A stretch of DNA of 64,000 nt from Gordonia sp. 'Campus' (GTDB lineage Bacteria > Actinomycetota > Actinomycetes > Mycobacteriales > Mycobacteriaceae). The notes under the pieces were generated by a model. The model was not told the origin of the DNA. It did no database searches and was given only the letters and a program-made list of their open reading frames with translations. The translations under genes and the position numbers were made by a program. Where the stretch lies: positions 41,732-105,731 of the forward strand of contig NZ_JAKOIW010000018.1 of assembly GCF_022206305.1 (NCBI RefSeq). The letters run 5' to 3'. Of the stretch, positions 15,537 to 24,632 are shown piece after piece (position 1 is the stretch's first letter; each line of letters opens with the position of its first letter).

Positions 15537-16984
15537 CTGGTCGCTCCATCCGTGATGAGCCGACTCTTCTCGCGTACGGAATCATCGATCGTCGAGTTGA
15601 CCCCGCCGACCCGGTAGCTCGCGCCGCGATGAGTGTCGGGCAGGTGATCGCCCCGGTTGAACAGCTTGTGCCGCAACGTTCCCGGAACGTAGTCGCGGTC
15701 GTAGAGACCGCGGCGTTCCAGTGCAGGCAGGACGTGGGTGATGATGTCCTCGAACGACCCCGGTGTCACCGCATAGGCGACGTTGAACCCGTCGACGTCG
15801 GTCTCGGTCACCCAGTCCTGCAGGGCTTCGGCCACCTCGTCGCCGGAACCGATGAGCACCGGACCCATTCCGCCGATGCCTCCCCATGCCGCGATGTCTC
15901 GCACGCGCCATTCCTCGCCGCTCTCACTCGCCTGTGAGAAGGCGGCCACCGCGGACTGGATGGCGTTGCTGTGTACGTTGCCGATCGGCTCGTCGAGCTG
16001 ATAGCTCGCGAGGTCGATGCCCATCCACCCCGACATGAACACCAGTGCGCCTTCATCGCTGGTGTAGGACTGGTACTCCTGCGCCTTGGCCCGCGCCGCC
16101 TCCGGCGTCGAATCGGTGATGATCGTCAGCAGGGTGTAGATCTTCGCGTCGTACGGATCGCGGCCGGCGAGGACGAGTTCTTCCCGGGTTCGCGCGACGA
16201 CATCGCGCAGGATGGCCTTCGTGGGCGCCGCGACGAAGATCGCCTCGGCGTTCTCCGCGGCGAATCGTCGACCGCGCGGTGACGCGCCCGCCTGGTAGAT
16301 GACCGGAGACCCCTGCGGGGACGGCTCCGACAGATGGATACCCGGCACCGTGAAGTGGGTGCCGTGGTGGCCGATGTGATGAACCTTGGCCGGGTCGGCG
16401 AAGATGCCGGCGTCGCGGTCTCGCAGCACCGCGCCGCGCTCCCACGACCCTTCCCACAGCTTGTACAACACCGTGAGGTACTCGTCGGCGTGGTCGTAGC
16501 GCGCGTCGTGTTCGAGTTGGTCGTCGGCGCCCATGTTGCGAGCCGCCGCCGGCAGGTACCCCGTCACGACGTTCCAGCCGACACGGCCGCGGGTGAGGTG
16601 GTCGAGTGTCGACAGCCGGCGAGCGAACGGATAGGGATGTTCGAAGCCGGTTCCGGTGGTGATGCCGAATCCGAGATGCTCCGTCGCATGCGCCATCGCC
16701 GAGACGAGCAGCAGCGGGTCGTTGACGGGGATCTGCGCCCCTTGCCGGATGGCGGCCTCGTCGGTCCCCGCATATACGTCGTAGGTGCCCAGTACGTCGG
16801 CGATGAACAGTCCGTCGAAACCGCCGGTCTCGAGCAGTCGGGCGAGGTCTACCCAGTAGTCGATGGTGTTGTAGTTCCACGACCGGTCGGCGGGGTGGCG
16901 CCACAGGCCCGGCGACTGATGCGCCACGCAGTTCATGTCGAAGGCGTTGAAACGGATCTTGCGAGAGGTGTTCGGTTCTGACAC
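15533..16984 (-). CDS. NtaA/SnaA/DszA-family FMN-dependent monooxygenase
   Basis: A 483-residue luciferase-like monooxygenase of the subgroup containing nitrilotriacetate monooxygenase and dibenzothiophene-sulfone monooxygenase DszA. Recognisable are RIRFNAFDMN-like KIRFNAFDMNC at the start, SWNYNTIDYWVDLARLLE, GRVGWNVVTGYL and YQAGASPRGRRFAAENAEAIF. It needs FMNH2 from a separate reductase. First gene of the operon with the MetN/I/Q-like importer, so it probably oxidises the imported sulfur compound. GTG 16984 has a poor ribosome site. The actual substrate is unknown. Confidence 0.87.
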   Translation of the reverse strand: MSEPNTSRKIRFNAFDMNCVAHQSPGLWRHPADRSWNYNTIDYWVDLARLLETGGFDGLFIADVLGTYDVYAGTDEAAIRQGAQIPVNDPLLLVSAMAHATEHLGFGITTGTGFEHPYPFARRLSTLDHLTRGRVGWNVVTGYLPAAARNMGADDQLEHDARYDHADEYLTVLYKLWEGSWERGAVLRDRDAGIFADPAKVHHIGHHGTHFTVPGIHLSEPSPQGSPVIYQAGASPRGRRFAAENAEAIFVAAPTKAILRDVVARTREELVLAGRDPYDAKIYTLLTIITDSTPEAARAKAQEYQSYTSDEGALVFMSGWMGIDLASYQLDEPIGNVHSNAIQSAVAAFSQASESGEEWRVRDIAAWGGIGGMGPVLIGSGDEVAEALQDWVTETDVDGFNVAYAVTPGSFEDIITHVLPALERRGLYDRDYVPGTLRHKLFNRGDHLPDTHRGASYRVGGVNSTIDDSVREKSRLITDGATR

Positions 16985-17053
16985 CGGAGGAATGATGCTG
17001 ACCGATCCGCGCAGTGACCATCATTGAGCCCATCGCGAACCTAAACTTGCCGC

Positions 17054-17557
17054 ATGCGATCCACCGATGTGTTACTCGACGGTCTCGGCCGAGTCGCCGA
17101 CAATGTGCACGCCGTCCTCGACGGCGTGGGACACGATGTGCTCAACCGCGCTCCGGCGCCGGGTGCCAACACCATCGCTTGGCTGGTGTGGCATCTGACG
17201 CGGGTCCAGGACTCGCACATCGCCGACGTGGCCGGAACGGACGAGGTATGGGTGACCCAGGGGTGGGCCGAGCGCTTCGACCTTCCGTTCGCGGCGTCGG
17301 AGATCGGTTACGGGCAGTCGGCCGAGGACGCGGCTCGCGTCGTCGTCGAAGACCCGGCGTTGCTTCGGGCCTACTACGACGCAACGCACGCGGTCAGCGT
17401 GGATTACATTGCGGCGCTGTCTGATTCGGATCTCGATCGGGTGATCGACGACAACTGGGACCCGCCGGTGACGCTGGGCGTCCGTCTTGTGAGCGTGGTC
17501 GACGACGACGCCCAGCATGTAGGTCAGGCCGCGTACGTGCGGGGTCTGCTCTCCTGA
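17054..17557 (+). CDS. DinB/DUF664-type protein, possible mycothiol-dependent enzyme
   Basis: A 167-residue four-helix-bundle protein. Candidate metal-binding histidines are in WHLTRVQDSH (near residues 46-54) and DDAQHVGQA near the C-terminus, the usual DinB three-His pattern. In actinobacteria many DinB/DUF664 proteins are mycothiol- or bacillithiol-type S-transferases, but the particular reaction is not visible. Codon 7 is the rare TTA. It is divergent from the monooxygenase gene. Confidence 0.75.
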   Translation: MRSTDVLLDGLGRVADNVHAVLDGVGHDVLNRAPAPGANTIAWLVWHLTRVQDSHIADVAGTDEVWVTQGWAERFDLPFAASEIGYGQSAEDAARVVVEDPALLRAYYDATHAVSVDYIAALSDSDLDRVIDDNWDPPVTLGVRLVSVVDDDAQHVGQAAYVRGLLS

Positions 17558-17689
17558 CGTGGTGCGGCTGCCTCGGTGTCGTGCTCACCGGGCTCCGCGA
17601 TCCTCGCATCGCCTGAGTCGGGATCCTGTAGCGAACGATGGCACATGACACCGTTGTTCGCCACCGAATCCCGACTGCCCGCGAGACGA

Positions 17690-18103
17690 TCAGGAGATGC
17701 AGCCCCGGAACGTCTGGAAGTCACCGGCGAAAGCCGGTCCCTTGCAGGTGGGGCCGTTCTTGCCGTCGACGACGACTTCGCCACCGGGGCCGGCGATACC
17801 GATGGCCAGACCGGGGCGGATGCCGTTCATGGTGACCGTCGCGCCGGGGCCCAGTGCGATCGCCGCGGGTCCCGCGAAGTTGTCGGCCGAGGAGGTCGCC
17901 GTGCCGCCGTTGTCGGTGATGGCGAGCGACAGTCCGGTGGGGCCGGATTCCGCGCTGCAGGAGTCCGCCGACGCGGACTGTCCGGGCAGCGCCGGACAGA
18001 TGGTGGGTGCTGCGCTCGCGGACGGGGCGGCAGCGAGGGACACTGCGGTCGCACCGGCGGCCGCGACGACGAAACCGAGAGCTGTGCGCGTAACTGTCTT
18101 CAT
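17690..18103 (-). CDS. Small exported protein of unknown function
   Basis: A 137-residue protein with a clear signal peptide (charged MKTVTR start, Ala-rich core, cleavage near SASA-AP at about residue 31). The mature part is Gly/Ala/Thr-rich with four cysteines (ICP, DSC, PTC, GC) that could form two disulfides. I do not recognise the family. It stands alone between divergent neighbours. Confidence 0.7.
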   Translation of the reverse strand: MKTVTRTALGFVVAAAGATAVSLAAAPSASAAPTICPALPGQSASADSCSAESGPTGLSLAITDNGGTATSSADNFAGPAAIALGPGATVTMNGIRPGLAIGIAGPGGEVVVDGKNGPTCKGPAFAGDFQTFRGCIS

Positions 18104-18234
18104 GATCGGACTCCTGTTGTCGAGGAACGATGTGTCATGCGTTGAGCGATTCGGAGTGACCGTAGGGCTGGATGGGAACGATGGGCGCCCCGCCTCGCAC
18201 CAGCACGGGTGCCCACTCCGCGTAGCGTGGAAAC

Positions 18235-19164
18235 GTGCAGCTGCGAATTTTCACCGAACCCCAGCAGGGTGCCACCTACGACGACCTCCTCGCGGTCGCG
18301 AAGGCGGCCGAAGAACTCGACTATGACGCGTTCTTCCGCTCCGACCACTTCACCGGGATGGGTGGCGACGGCCTGCCCGGTCCCACCGACGCGTGGATCA
18401 CGCTGGCCGGCCTCGCGCGTGAGACCTCCCGCATCCGACTGGGGACCCTGGTCTCCTCGGCGACCTTCCGACTGCCCGGCCCCTTCGCCATCGCTGTCGC
18501 CCAGGTCGATCAGATGAGCGGTGGCCGTGTGGAGTTGGGCATCGGCACCGGTTGGCACGAACGTGAGCACGAGGCCTACGGGATACCGTTCCCGCCGCTG
18601 AAGGAACGATTCGAGCGGCTCGAGGAGAATCTCGAGATCATCACCGGCCTCTGGGAGACTCCGCTCGGCGACGAGTTCGATCACCAGGGGAAGCACTTTC
18701 AACTCACCCGGTCTCCCGCATTGCCCAAGCCCGTGCAGACCCCGCACCCGCCGATCATCATCGGTGGCAGCGGCAAGAAGCGAACGCCCGCGCTCGCAGC
18801 ACGTTTCGCCGACGAGTTCAACGTCGTGTTCCAGCCGCTCGACGTCGCCGCGGACCTCATCGGCCGCGTGCGGGACGCGTGCACCGACAGCGGTCGCGAC
18901 CCGGAGGGCCTCACCTACTCGGCGGCACTCGTATTGTGCTGCGGCAAAGACGAATCCGAGTTCCGGCGCCGCGCCGAGGCGATCGGTCGTGAACCGGAGG
19001 AGCTGCGCGAGAACGGTGCTGCGGGTACCCCCGACGAGGTGGCGGCGAAGATCGAGACCTACCGGGAACTCGGCGTGACACGGATGTACCTGCAGACGCT
19101 CGACCTGTCCGACCTGGACCACCTGGAGCTCGTCGCGTCGAAGGTGGCGCCGCAACTCACCTGA
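18235..19164 (+). CDS. LLM-class F420-dependent oxidoreductase
   Basis: A 309-residue luciferase-like oxidoreductase. The start FTEPQQGATYDDL, SDHF near residue 40, GTLVSSATFR, and GIGTGWHEREH match the coenzyme-F420 subgroup common in mycolic-acid actinobacteria. The substrate is unknown. GTG 18235 is used. The subgroup assignment is from overall pattern; F420 versus FMN cannot be settled by eye. Confidence 0.82.
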   Translation: MQLRIFTEPQQGATYDDLLAVAKAAEELDYDAFFRSDHFTGMGGDGLPGPTDAWITLAGLARETSRIRLGTLVSSATFRLPGPFAIAVAQVDQMSGGRVELGIGTGWHEREHEAYGIPFPPLKERFERLEENLEIITGLWETPLGDEFDHQGKHFQLTRSPALPKPVQTPHPPIIIGGSGKKRTPALAARFADEFNVVFQPLDVAADLIGRVRDACTDSGRDPEGLTYSAALVLCCGKDESEFRRRAEAIGREPEELRENGAAGTPDEVAAKIETYRELGVTRMYLQTLDLSDLDHLELVASKVAPQLT

Positions 19165-19250
19165 TCCGTCGGCACGGGCACGGTTGTTTCTCGCGGCTCT
19201 TTCTCGCGACACGGTCCTGACGACGGGCGGCATGAGCCATAATCCACCTC

Positions 19251-19640
19251 ATGGCCGACAGAGGCGAGCACTCGTCATCGCGACCGCCGGAACGGCAGCG
19301 CATCAAGAAACTCGCGCAGGCCGCACTCAACGCCGACGTGACCGTGGATCAGCTGGAGAGCATCCTCGCCGACATGGGGGAGACTCTCGAAGGTATCGGT
19401 CCGACCATGGACGGATTGAATTCGACGATCGTGAAGCTCGACGACACCCTCGTCCGCCTGTCGGGAACCCTCGATCAGGTGGACGCCACCGTGGACCGGA
19501 TGTCCGACATCGTGGGCCGTCTCGAGCGCGTGGTCGGGCGCGTCGAGGCCATGGTGGGTGTCGGCGAGGCCGCGCTCCGGCCGCTCGGCGCGCTCGAAGC
19601 CGCGGGCAGATCGGTGGCCGCGCGACTCGGCTGGCACTGA
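19251..19640 (+). CDS. Small coiled-coil protein of unknown function
   Basis: A 129-residue protein with a charged N-terminus (to residue 25) followed by about 75 residues of heptad-like pattern in which Leu, Ile, Val and Met recur every three or four positions, suggesting a long coiled coil. The C-terminal 20 residues are Ala/Arg-rich and could be membrane-associated. No family recognised. It precedes the lipase-like gene by 67 bases. Confidence 0.65.
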   Translation: MADRGEHSSSRPPERQRIKKLAQAALNADVTVDQLESILADMGETLEGIGPTMDGLNSTIVKLDDTLVRLSGTLDQVDATVDRMSDIVGRLERVVGRVEAMVGVGEAALRPLGALEAAGRSVAARLGWH

Positions 19641-19707
19641 ACGACCACACCGATTCGTCTCGGGTGCTTCAGGCCCGGGCATCCGACGACTTGAGCGAGA
19701 TCAGGGA

Positions 19708-20556
19708 ATGACACCGGAAGAACACAGTTTTCGCGGCGGCCACGGTCACACGATCGTCTACGACGTCCATCGTCCCGAGGGCACGCCACGCGGTGTCGTC
19801 GTCATCGTGCACGGCCTCGCCGAGCACGGGCGCAGATATGGCCACGTCGCGCAGCGACTCGTCGACGCCGACTACGTGGTGGCGATCCCTGACCACGTCG
19901 GTCACGGTCGGTCCGGCGGCAAGCGGCTTCGGGTACGCCGCTTCGCCGACTTCACCGATGACCTCGGCACCGTGCTCGCTCACGTCGCCGACCCCGCGCT
20001 CCCGACGTTCTTGCTCGGGCACAGCATGGGAGGGTGCATCGCGCTGGATTACGCGCTCGACCACCAGGACAAGGTCGACGGGCTGGTCCTGTCCGGAGCA
20101 GCGGTGCTGCCCGGCGACGACCTGCCTGCCCTGGCCGTCCGGTTCGCGCCGCTGATCGGCCGGATCGCCCCCGGGTTGCCGACCACCGAACTGAGCAGCT
20201 CGAGCATCTCGCGCGACCCCGCGGTCGTCGCCGCGTACGACGCCGATCCGCTGGTCACCCGCGGAAAGATCCCGGCCGGGCTCGGCGGCGCGATGATCGC
20301 GACGATGCGATCGTTCCCCGATCGCCTGCCGTCGCTGCAGTTGCCTCTCTTGGTCATGCACGGCAGCGATGACCAGCTCACCGACCCCCGGGGGAGCGAG
20401 ATGGTGGACCGGCTCGCCGGTTCACCTGACAAGAAGCTCGTCATCTACGACGACCTGTACCACGAGATCTTCAACGAGCCGGAACAGGACGTGGTCCTCG
20501 AGGAGGTCATCGTCTGGCTCGCCCGGCACACCGCGGGGTCGCCGCCCTCGCCCTGA
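19708..20556 (+). CDS. Monoacylglycerol-lipase-like alpha/beta hydrolase
   Basis: A 282-residue serine hydrolase. HGLAEHGRRY, the nucleophile elbow GHSMGG, the acid residue in DDQLTD and the catalytic His in YHEIFNE match the lysophospholipase/monoacylglycerol lipase group, similar to mycobacterial Rv0183. ATG 19708 starts the conserved region; the open frame upstream to 19558 overlaps the previous gene. No signal peptide is visible, so it would be cytoplasmic or exported by another route. Confidence 0.87.
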   Translation: MTPEEHSFRGGHGHTIVYDVHRPEGTPRGVVVIVHGLAEHGRRYGHVAQRLVDADYVVAIPDHVGHGRSGGKRLRVRRFADFTDDLGTVLAHVADPALPTFLLGHSMGGCIALDYALDHQDKVDGLVLSGAAVLPGDDLPALAVRFAPLIGRIAPGLPTTELSSSSISRDPAVVAAYDADPLVTRGKIPAGLGGAMIATMRSFPDRLPSLQLPLLVMHGSDDQLTDPRGSEMVDRLAGSPDKKLVIYDDLYHEIFNEPEQDVVLEEVIVWLARHTAGSPPSP

Positions 20557-20582
20557 AGCGGGGATCGCCCTGAAGCGGGGAT
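20549..20582 (+). repeat. 17-bp perfect tandem duplication at the lipase stop codon
   Basis: CGCCCTGAAGCGGGGAT occurs twice in direct tandem (20549-20565, 20566-20582). The first copy contains the TGA stop of the hydrolase gene. It looks like a recent slippage duplication; the second copy is untranslated and abuts the convergent gene end at 20586. Confidence 0.95.
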
Positions 20583-20585
20583 AGC

Positions 20586-21029
20586 TCAGAGCAGTCGCAC
20601 CAGGACGCCGGCCACCAGAACGACCACGCCACCGATCTCACCCACGATCAGGGCGAGCATGAACAAGTAGGTGCCCGGCGTCGGGTCGACGAACTGGTTG
20701 GTGGTGTCGCGCAGTGCGCCGTGTAGGCAGTACGCGGCGATGGCGGCGACGAAGAACACGATCGGCACCGCGGCGGCGATCAGGTTGACCGGGGTCGAGA
20801 ACTCGCTCAGCTCGACCAGCGCCGCGAGCACCAAGGTGGCGAACGAATACATCAGTGCCGCGCGGTGCGCGATGTCGACGTAGACATGCGCGCTTCGGTC
20901 CGGAGATGTCCGGATGCCGTGGTACTTCCACACACCGAGCGCGAGACCCCACACGAGGATCCCGCCGGAGGCGAGCACCACGATGGCCGTGTCGGTACCG
21001 ATGGTGTCGGCGAGGTCGGCGGCAGGCAT
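20586..21029 (-). CDS. Four-helix membrane protein of unknown function
   Basis: A 147-residue protein with four hydrophobic segments (about residues 15-33, 58-72, 80-102 and 122-146) and short loops. No charged motif or family is recognised. It is convergent with the lipase gene, whose stop lies 30 bases away. Confidence 0.65.
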   Translation of the reverse strand: MPAADLADTIGTDTAIVVLASGGILVWGLALGVWKYHGIRTSPDRSAHVYVDIAHRAALMYSFATLVLAALVELSEFSTPVNLIAAAVPIVFFVAAIAAYCLHGALRDTTNQFVDPTPGTYLFMLALIVGEIGGVVVLVAGVLVRLL

Positions 21030-21139
21030 GGCTGCACGCTAGCAGCCGGCGCGGATGCCGAGACGACTCGCTCACGTATCCCGTTCCCGCTCACGCACTC
21101 CTGCGTGAACGGGAACGGAAACGGAAGCGGGAACCTTCG

Positions 21140-22648
21140 TCAGCGGGACGGGACCGGGGTACTGCTCGAGCTGCTACCGGAAGTGGACGCGCGACCCGGG
21201 CCTGCGGGTGCGAGCCGGGGAGCGCTCCGTGTCGCGGTCTCGCTGCTGGTGGCCGACTCCGGTGCGGTGGCGTCCACCGATTCCGACTTCGACGCTGCCG
21301 ACGGGGCGAGCCCGGCCGACGACGACTCGGAAGCGGACGACTCCGAACCGGACGACTCAGAAGCCGACGAGTCGGCTGAGGCGGACTCCGACGAGGAACC
21401 GGACTCGCTCGACGACCCCCTGGCGGAGAGCCCCGAGAGATCGAGTGCAGGAGTGGTCTCGGCGGCCTTCTTGGCTGCGAGGGTCACCTTGGCGGGGCCC
21501 TCCGGGTCGGGGTTGCCCGAAGAGGAGACGACGGTGGTCTTCGTGGTCACCGGCGGGTTGTTGCGGAGCGCGGTGAGGACCTGGTCCTTGCCGCCGCCGA
21601 GTGCGCGTCCCCAGTTCTCCCATGTGTGCCCGCCGTAGTTCGGCAGCGAGATCACCGACACACCGGCCTGCTTCGCCTGCAGCTGCATGAGCACGGTCGA
21701 CACCGCGGACAGGATTTCCAGCGCCATCGCACTGATCTGGTCCTGCGGGGCGAGCTTGGCCATCTCGGTGGGGGTCAGGAAGCCGTTGCCCGACGAGATG
21801 ATGAGGACCTGGCCGTTGTCGGCCAGTTGCGTGAGGTTCTTCGACGGGTCGTTGTCGGTCCAGCGGGTACTTCCCGGCGCACCCCACATGTTGACGACAC
21901 CGTTGACGTAGTTCGACACCATCGTCTGAGTGGCCATGACACCGAGGGCGCCGACCGGGTTGTCGGTCTGGTAGTAACCGGACATCGCCTGGACCACCCT
22001 GAACTGCTCCGGGTGCCGTTCGGCCAGTGTCACCGCCGGTCCGCCCGACATCGACAGACCGATGATCGCGTTGTTGTTGCGGCTGACGCCGAACTCGCGC
22101 TCGAGGTAACCGGGCAGCTCCGAGGTCAGGAACGTCTCCTGCTTGATCGTGGTGTTCTTGTCACCGGCGCCACCGTCCCAGTCGGTGTAGAACGACGATG
22201 CTCCGCCCACCGGCATGACCAGGGTGGTGTCGGCCTTGGCGTCGTAGACCTTCGCTGCCTGCACATCGGTGGTCCAGGCCGAGCGGGTCTCGCTGGCCCG
22301 CATGCCGTCGAGCATGTAGACGCCGCTGTCGCTGCCGCTCGAGGCGCGGATCTGGACGATCACCTCACGCTTCTGCGACTCCGACCACACCTTGCAGTTC
22401 TGGACGAAGTTCCCCGACTTGTCCCAGGTGCAGCCCGGGCGCAGGACCTCGGGATGCCCGCGCAACGCGCTCGCGGTGTTCGACGAGTTGAGCAGCGTGC
22501 TCGCCCCGAACAAGCCGAGAGTGAGGACGACGACCGCCGAGATGCCCGTCAGGATGCGGCGGCGCGGAGAGAACCGACGTGGCGACGAGGTGTCCGCATG
22601 AGCGGGAGAGGGGGACGAGATGGGCTGTTCGCTGTGCGAGTGCGACAT
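21140..22648 (-). CDS. Antigen-85/mycolyltransferase-like esterase with long Ser-rich C-terminal tail
   Basis: A 502-residue protein. ATG 22648 is chosen because AGGAG sits five bases upstream; an ATG at 22672 has none. A single hydrophobic helix near residues 35-57 anchors or exports it. The esterase domain (about 70-375) has VYMLDGMRA, VMPVGG, ETFLTSELP, GLSMSG (nucleophile) and GGHTWENW (catalytic His), the pattern of mycolyltransferases. The last about 110 residues are almost only Ser, Glu, Ala and Asp. It likely acts on trehalose mycolates in the cell envelope. Confidence 0.85.
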   Translation of the reverse strand: MSHSHSEQPISSPSPAHADTSSPRRFSPRRRILTGISAVVVLTLGLFGASTLLNSSNTASALRGHPEVLRPGCTWDKSGNFVQNCKVWSESQKREVIVQIRASSGSDSGVYMLDGMRASETRSAWTTDVQAAKVYDAKADTTLVMPVGGASSFYTDWDGGAGDKNTTIKQETFLTSELPGYLEREFGVSRNNNAIIGLSMSGGPAVTLAERHPEQFRVVQAMSGYYQTDNPVGALGVMATQTMVSNYVNGVVNMWGAPGSTRWTDNDPSKNLTQLADNGQVLIISSGNGFLTPTEMAKLAPQDQISAMALEILSAVSTVLMQLQAKQAGVSVISLPNYGGHTWENWGRALGGGKDQVLTALRNNPPVTTKTTVVSSSGNPDPEGPAKVTLAAKKAAETTPALDLSGLSARGSSSESGSSSESASADSSASESSGSESSASESSSAGLAPSAASKSESVDATAPESATSSETATRSAPRLAPAGPGRASTSGSSSSSTPVPSR

Positions 22649-22723
22649 GGAGCTCCTGAGATATGCGGCCACCCGATCACCTGGTGCCGATATCAGGGAT
22701 GTCGTTCGGGGAGGGGACCTGCG

Positions 22724-23524
22724 TTACCGCTCCAGAGAAATTTTTCGGACCAGTTCGGCTGTCTCGTCGGGACGCTCCCACCAGAACATGTGCCCGACAC
22801 CCGGCCAGCGTTCGAGTCCCGCGTTCGGGATCGCCCCGGCGAGGCGCTCACCTTCGGCGACACCGATCACCTCGTCCACATCGCCGTGGACGACGGTCGT
22901 GGGCACGGCGAGGTCACCGAGCCGGTCGCGGGTGTCGTGGGCGGCGCAGGCCGCCGCCTGCCAGGCGACGACGGCCGACGGCACTCGCCGCTGCGTGGAG
23001 AGCGTGACGAATCGGTCGAACGCGCCGTCGCGGGCGGCGAAGTCCGGTGACAGGTTCACTTCGAACGCGGTGCGGGCGACGCGTGCGGCGTCGCGGGAGG
23101 CGATCGCGTCCACGAGGCGGGCCGCGCCCGGGGCACTGATGGATCCGGGACCACCCGCGGTGGTGCACCCCAGGACAAGGCTGCGCACATGATCGGGGAA
23201 GCCCAGAGCGAGTTCCTGCGCGATCATGCCTCCCATCGACGTGCCGAGGATGTGCGCCGAACCCCAGCCCAGACCGTCGATCACGTCCCGGGCGTCCGCG
23301 GCGAGATCGGCGATGGTGAAGGCGGCCTCGGCGCGGCTGCTCTGACCGATACCGCGATGGTCGTAGACGGCGACGGAGAAGTGCGGGGTGAGGGCGTCGA
23401 GCAGGTCGTCGGTCCACATACCGCGGTGGGCCGACATCCCTTCGATGAGGAGCAGCGGGGCGCCGTCGCCGAACACCTCGGCGTCGAGCAGGGTCGATGA
23501 GTCGGGGCCGGCCGGGATCTGCAT
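22724..23524 (-). CDS. Alpha/beta hydrolase
   Basis: A 266-residue hydrolase with YDHRGIGQSS, the nucleophile elbow GTSMGG near residue 96, an acid in HGDVDEV and a C-terminal His in GVGHMFWWE. This is the 3-oxoadipate-enol-lactonase/epoxide-hydrolase-like group; the substrate is unknown. It lies between the two mycolyltransferase-like genes on the same strand but with spacing that does not prove co-transcription. Confidence 0.85.
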   Translation of the reverse strand: MQIPAGPDSSTLLDAEVFGDGAPLLLIEGMSAHRGMWTDDLLDALTPHFSVAVYDHRGIGQSSRAEAAFTIADLAADARDVIDGLGWGSAHILGTSMGGMIAQELALGFPDHVRSLVLGCTTAGGPGSISAPGAARLVDAIASRDAARVARTAFEVNLSPDFAARDGAFDRFVTLSTQRRVPSAVVAWQAAACAAHDTRDRLGDLAVPTTVVHGDVDEVIGVAEGERLAGAIPNAGLERWPGVGHMFWWERPDETAELVRKISLER

Positions 23525-23555
23525 GGACCGATCGTATCGGCGGGCTTAGCGCGAC

Positions 23556-23572
23556 ACCGAGCGATGCTCGGT
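23556..23572 (-). terminator. Small hairpin after the mycolyltransferase-like gene
   Basis: ACCGAG-CGATG-CTCGGT, a 6-bp stem with a five-base loop, 23 bases past the stop at 23595. There is no T-tract. Weak terminator candidate. Confidence 0.4.
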
Positions 23573-23594
23573 CCCGAGCGGGGAGAACATCTTC

Positions 23595-24632
23595 TCAGAG
23601 GGCGGGCGCGATGGCCGTCCACATACGGGGCAGTTCCTGTGCCCAGTAGTACCAATGGTGCGTTCCGACAGTCCGCAGACCATCGATGTACGGCAGACCG
23701 GCGTCGCGGAGCTGCCCGGCGAACCGGCGTGAACAGTCGTCGGTGGCGACTTCGAAGGCCGAGGAGGCCGCCAACACGGCTTGATAGAGGCCCTCCTCGG
23801 GGGTGACATCTCGGGCGACGTCCGCGGGTCCGAGCCGGCCGGCACCCGAGTAGAGGTACAACGTCTTGCCGCGGAGTCGCTCGAGGTGACGGGCGGGATC
23901 GTGATCGCGCCACCCGCGGGAGCCGACGGGGCCCCACATGTTGTCGGCATCGAAGCCGCCCCGGGCAAGCGTCGCCCGGACATACGCCTCACCCTGCGGC
24001 GAGGACACCGGGGGGCATCCGCTGAGCGAGGCCACCGCACGGTAGAGCCAGGGGGCACGCGCTGCCAGGGTGAACGCGGCCTGGCCGCCCATCGAGACAC
24101 CGGCGATGGCTCGCGACCCGTCGGACTCGAAGCGGCTGTCGATGAGCGGCGGCAGCTCTCTTGTCAGGAACGTCTCCCACATGGGCTTGCCCACCTTGGG
24201 ATCTCGTCGCTCCCAGTCGGCGTACTGCGTTCCGTACGCTCCCGTCGGAAGCACGACGGTCACGTCCTTGTCGGCGAAGAACTCGTCGACGCTTCCGGCT
24301 TCACGCCAGCCGCTGGTGTTGCCCCGCGAACCCGCGCCGTCGAGCAGGTAGAGCGTGGGTCGTGGCCCGGTCGTGGTCCGAGGAGTCAGGACGAACAACT
24401 TGATCTGCTTGTCCATCGCCGCCGAATACACCCACACCTGGGCCCGGGTCGCGGACTCCTGCACAACCGAGACGATTCGTGAGTGTGCGGGCGCGCCGGC
24501 GGCGGGCCCGGCCGCCGAACACATCGCCGCAACACTCACTGCGACAAGACCCACTGCGACGACACTCGCTGCGAAAACACGCACAGCGGCCAGGCGTGCG
24601 GCAACGTCCGCACGCGAAAATGCTTGAAACAC
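23595..24632 (-). CDS. Secreted antigen-85-like mycolyltransferase/esterase
   Basis: A 345-residue exported esterase. The GTG start gives a long signal peptide ending near AAGA-PA at about residue 48. The catalytic domain shows LYLLDGAGS, VVLPTGAYGTQYADWE, ETFLTRELP, GVSMGG (Ser nucleophile) and GTHHWYYWAQELP. These match the mycolyltransferase family that moves mycolic acids onto trehalose and arabinogalactan. It resembles the gene at 21140-22648 but lacks the Ser-rich tail. True mycolyltransferase activity versus a related esterase cannot be told from sequence. Confidence 0.87.
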   Translation of the reverse strand: MFQAFSRADVAARLAAVRVFAASVVAVGLVAVSVAAMCSAAGPAAGAPAHSRIVSVVQESATRAQVWVYSAAMDKQIKLFVLTPRTTTGPRPTLYLLDGAGSRGNTSGWREAGSVDEFFADKDVTVVLPTGAYGTQYADWERRDPKVGKPMWETFLTRELPPLIDSRFESDGSRAIAGVSMGGQAAFTLAARAPWLYRAVASLSGCPPVSSPQGEAYVRATLARGGFDADNMWGPVGSRGWRDHDPARHLERLRGKTLYLYSGAGRLGPADVARDVTPEEGLYQAVLAASSAFEVATDDCSRRFAGQLRDAGLPYIDGLRTVGTHHWYYWAQELPRMWTAIAPAL

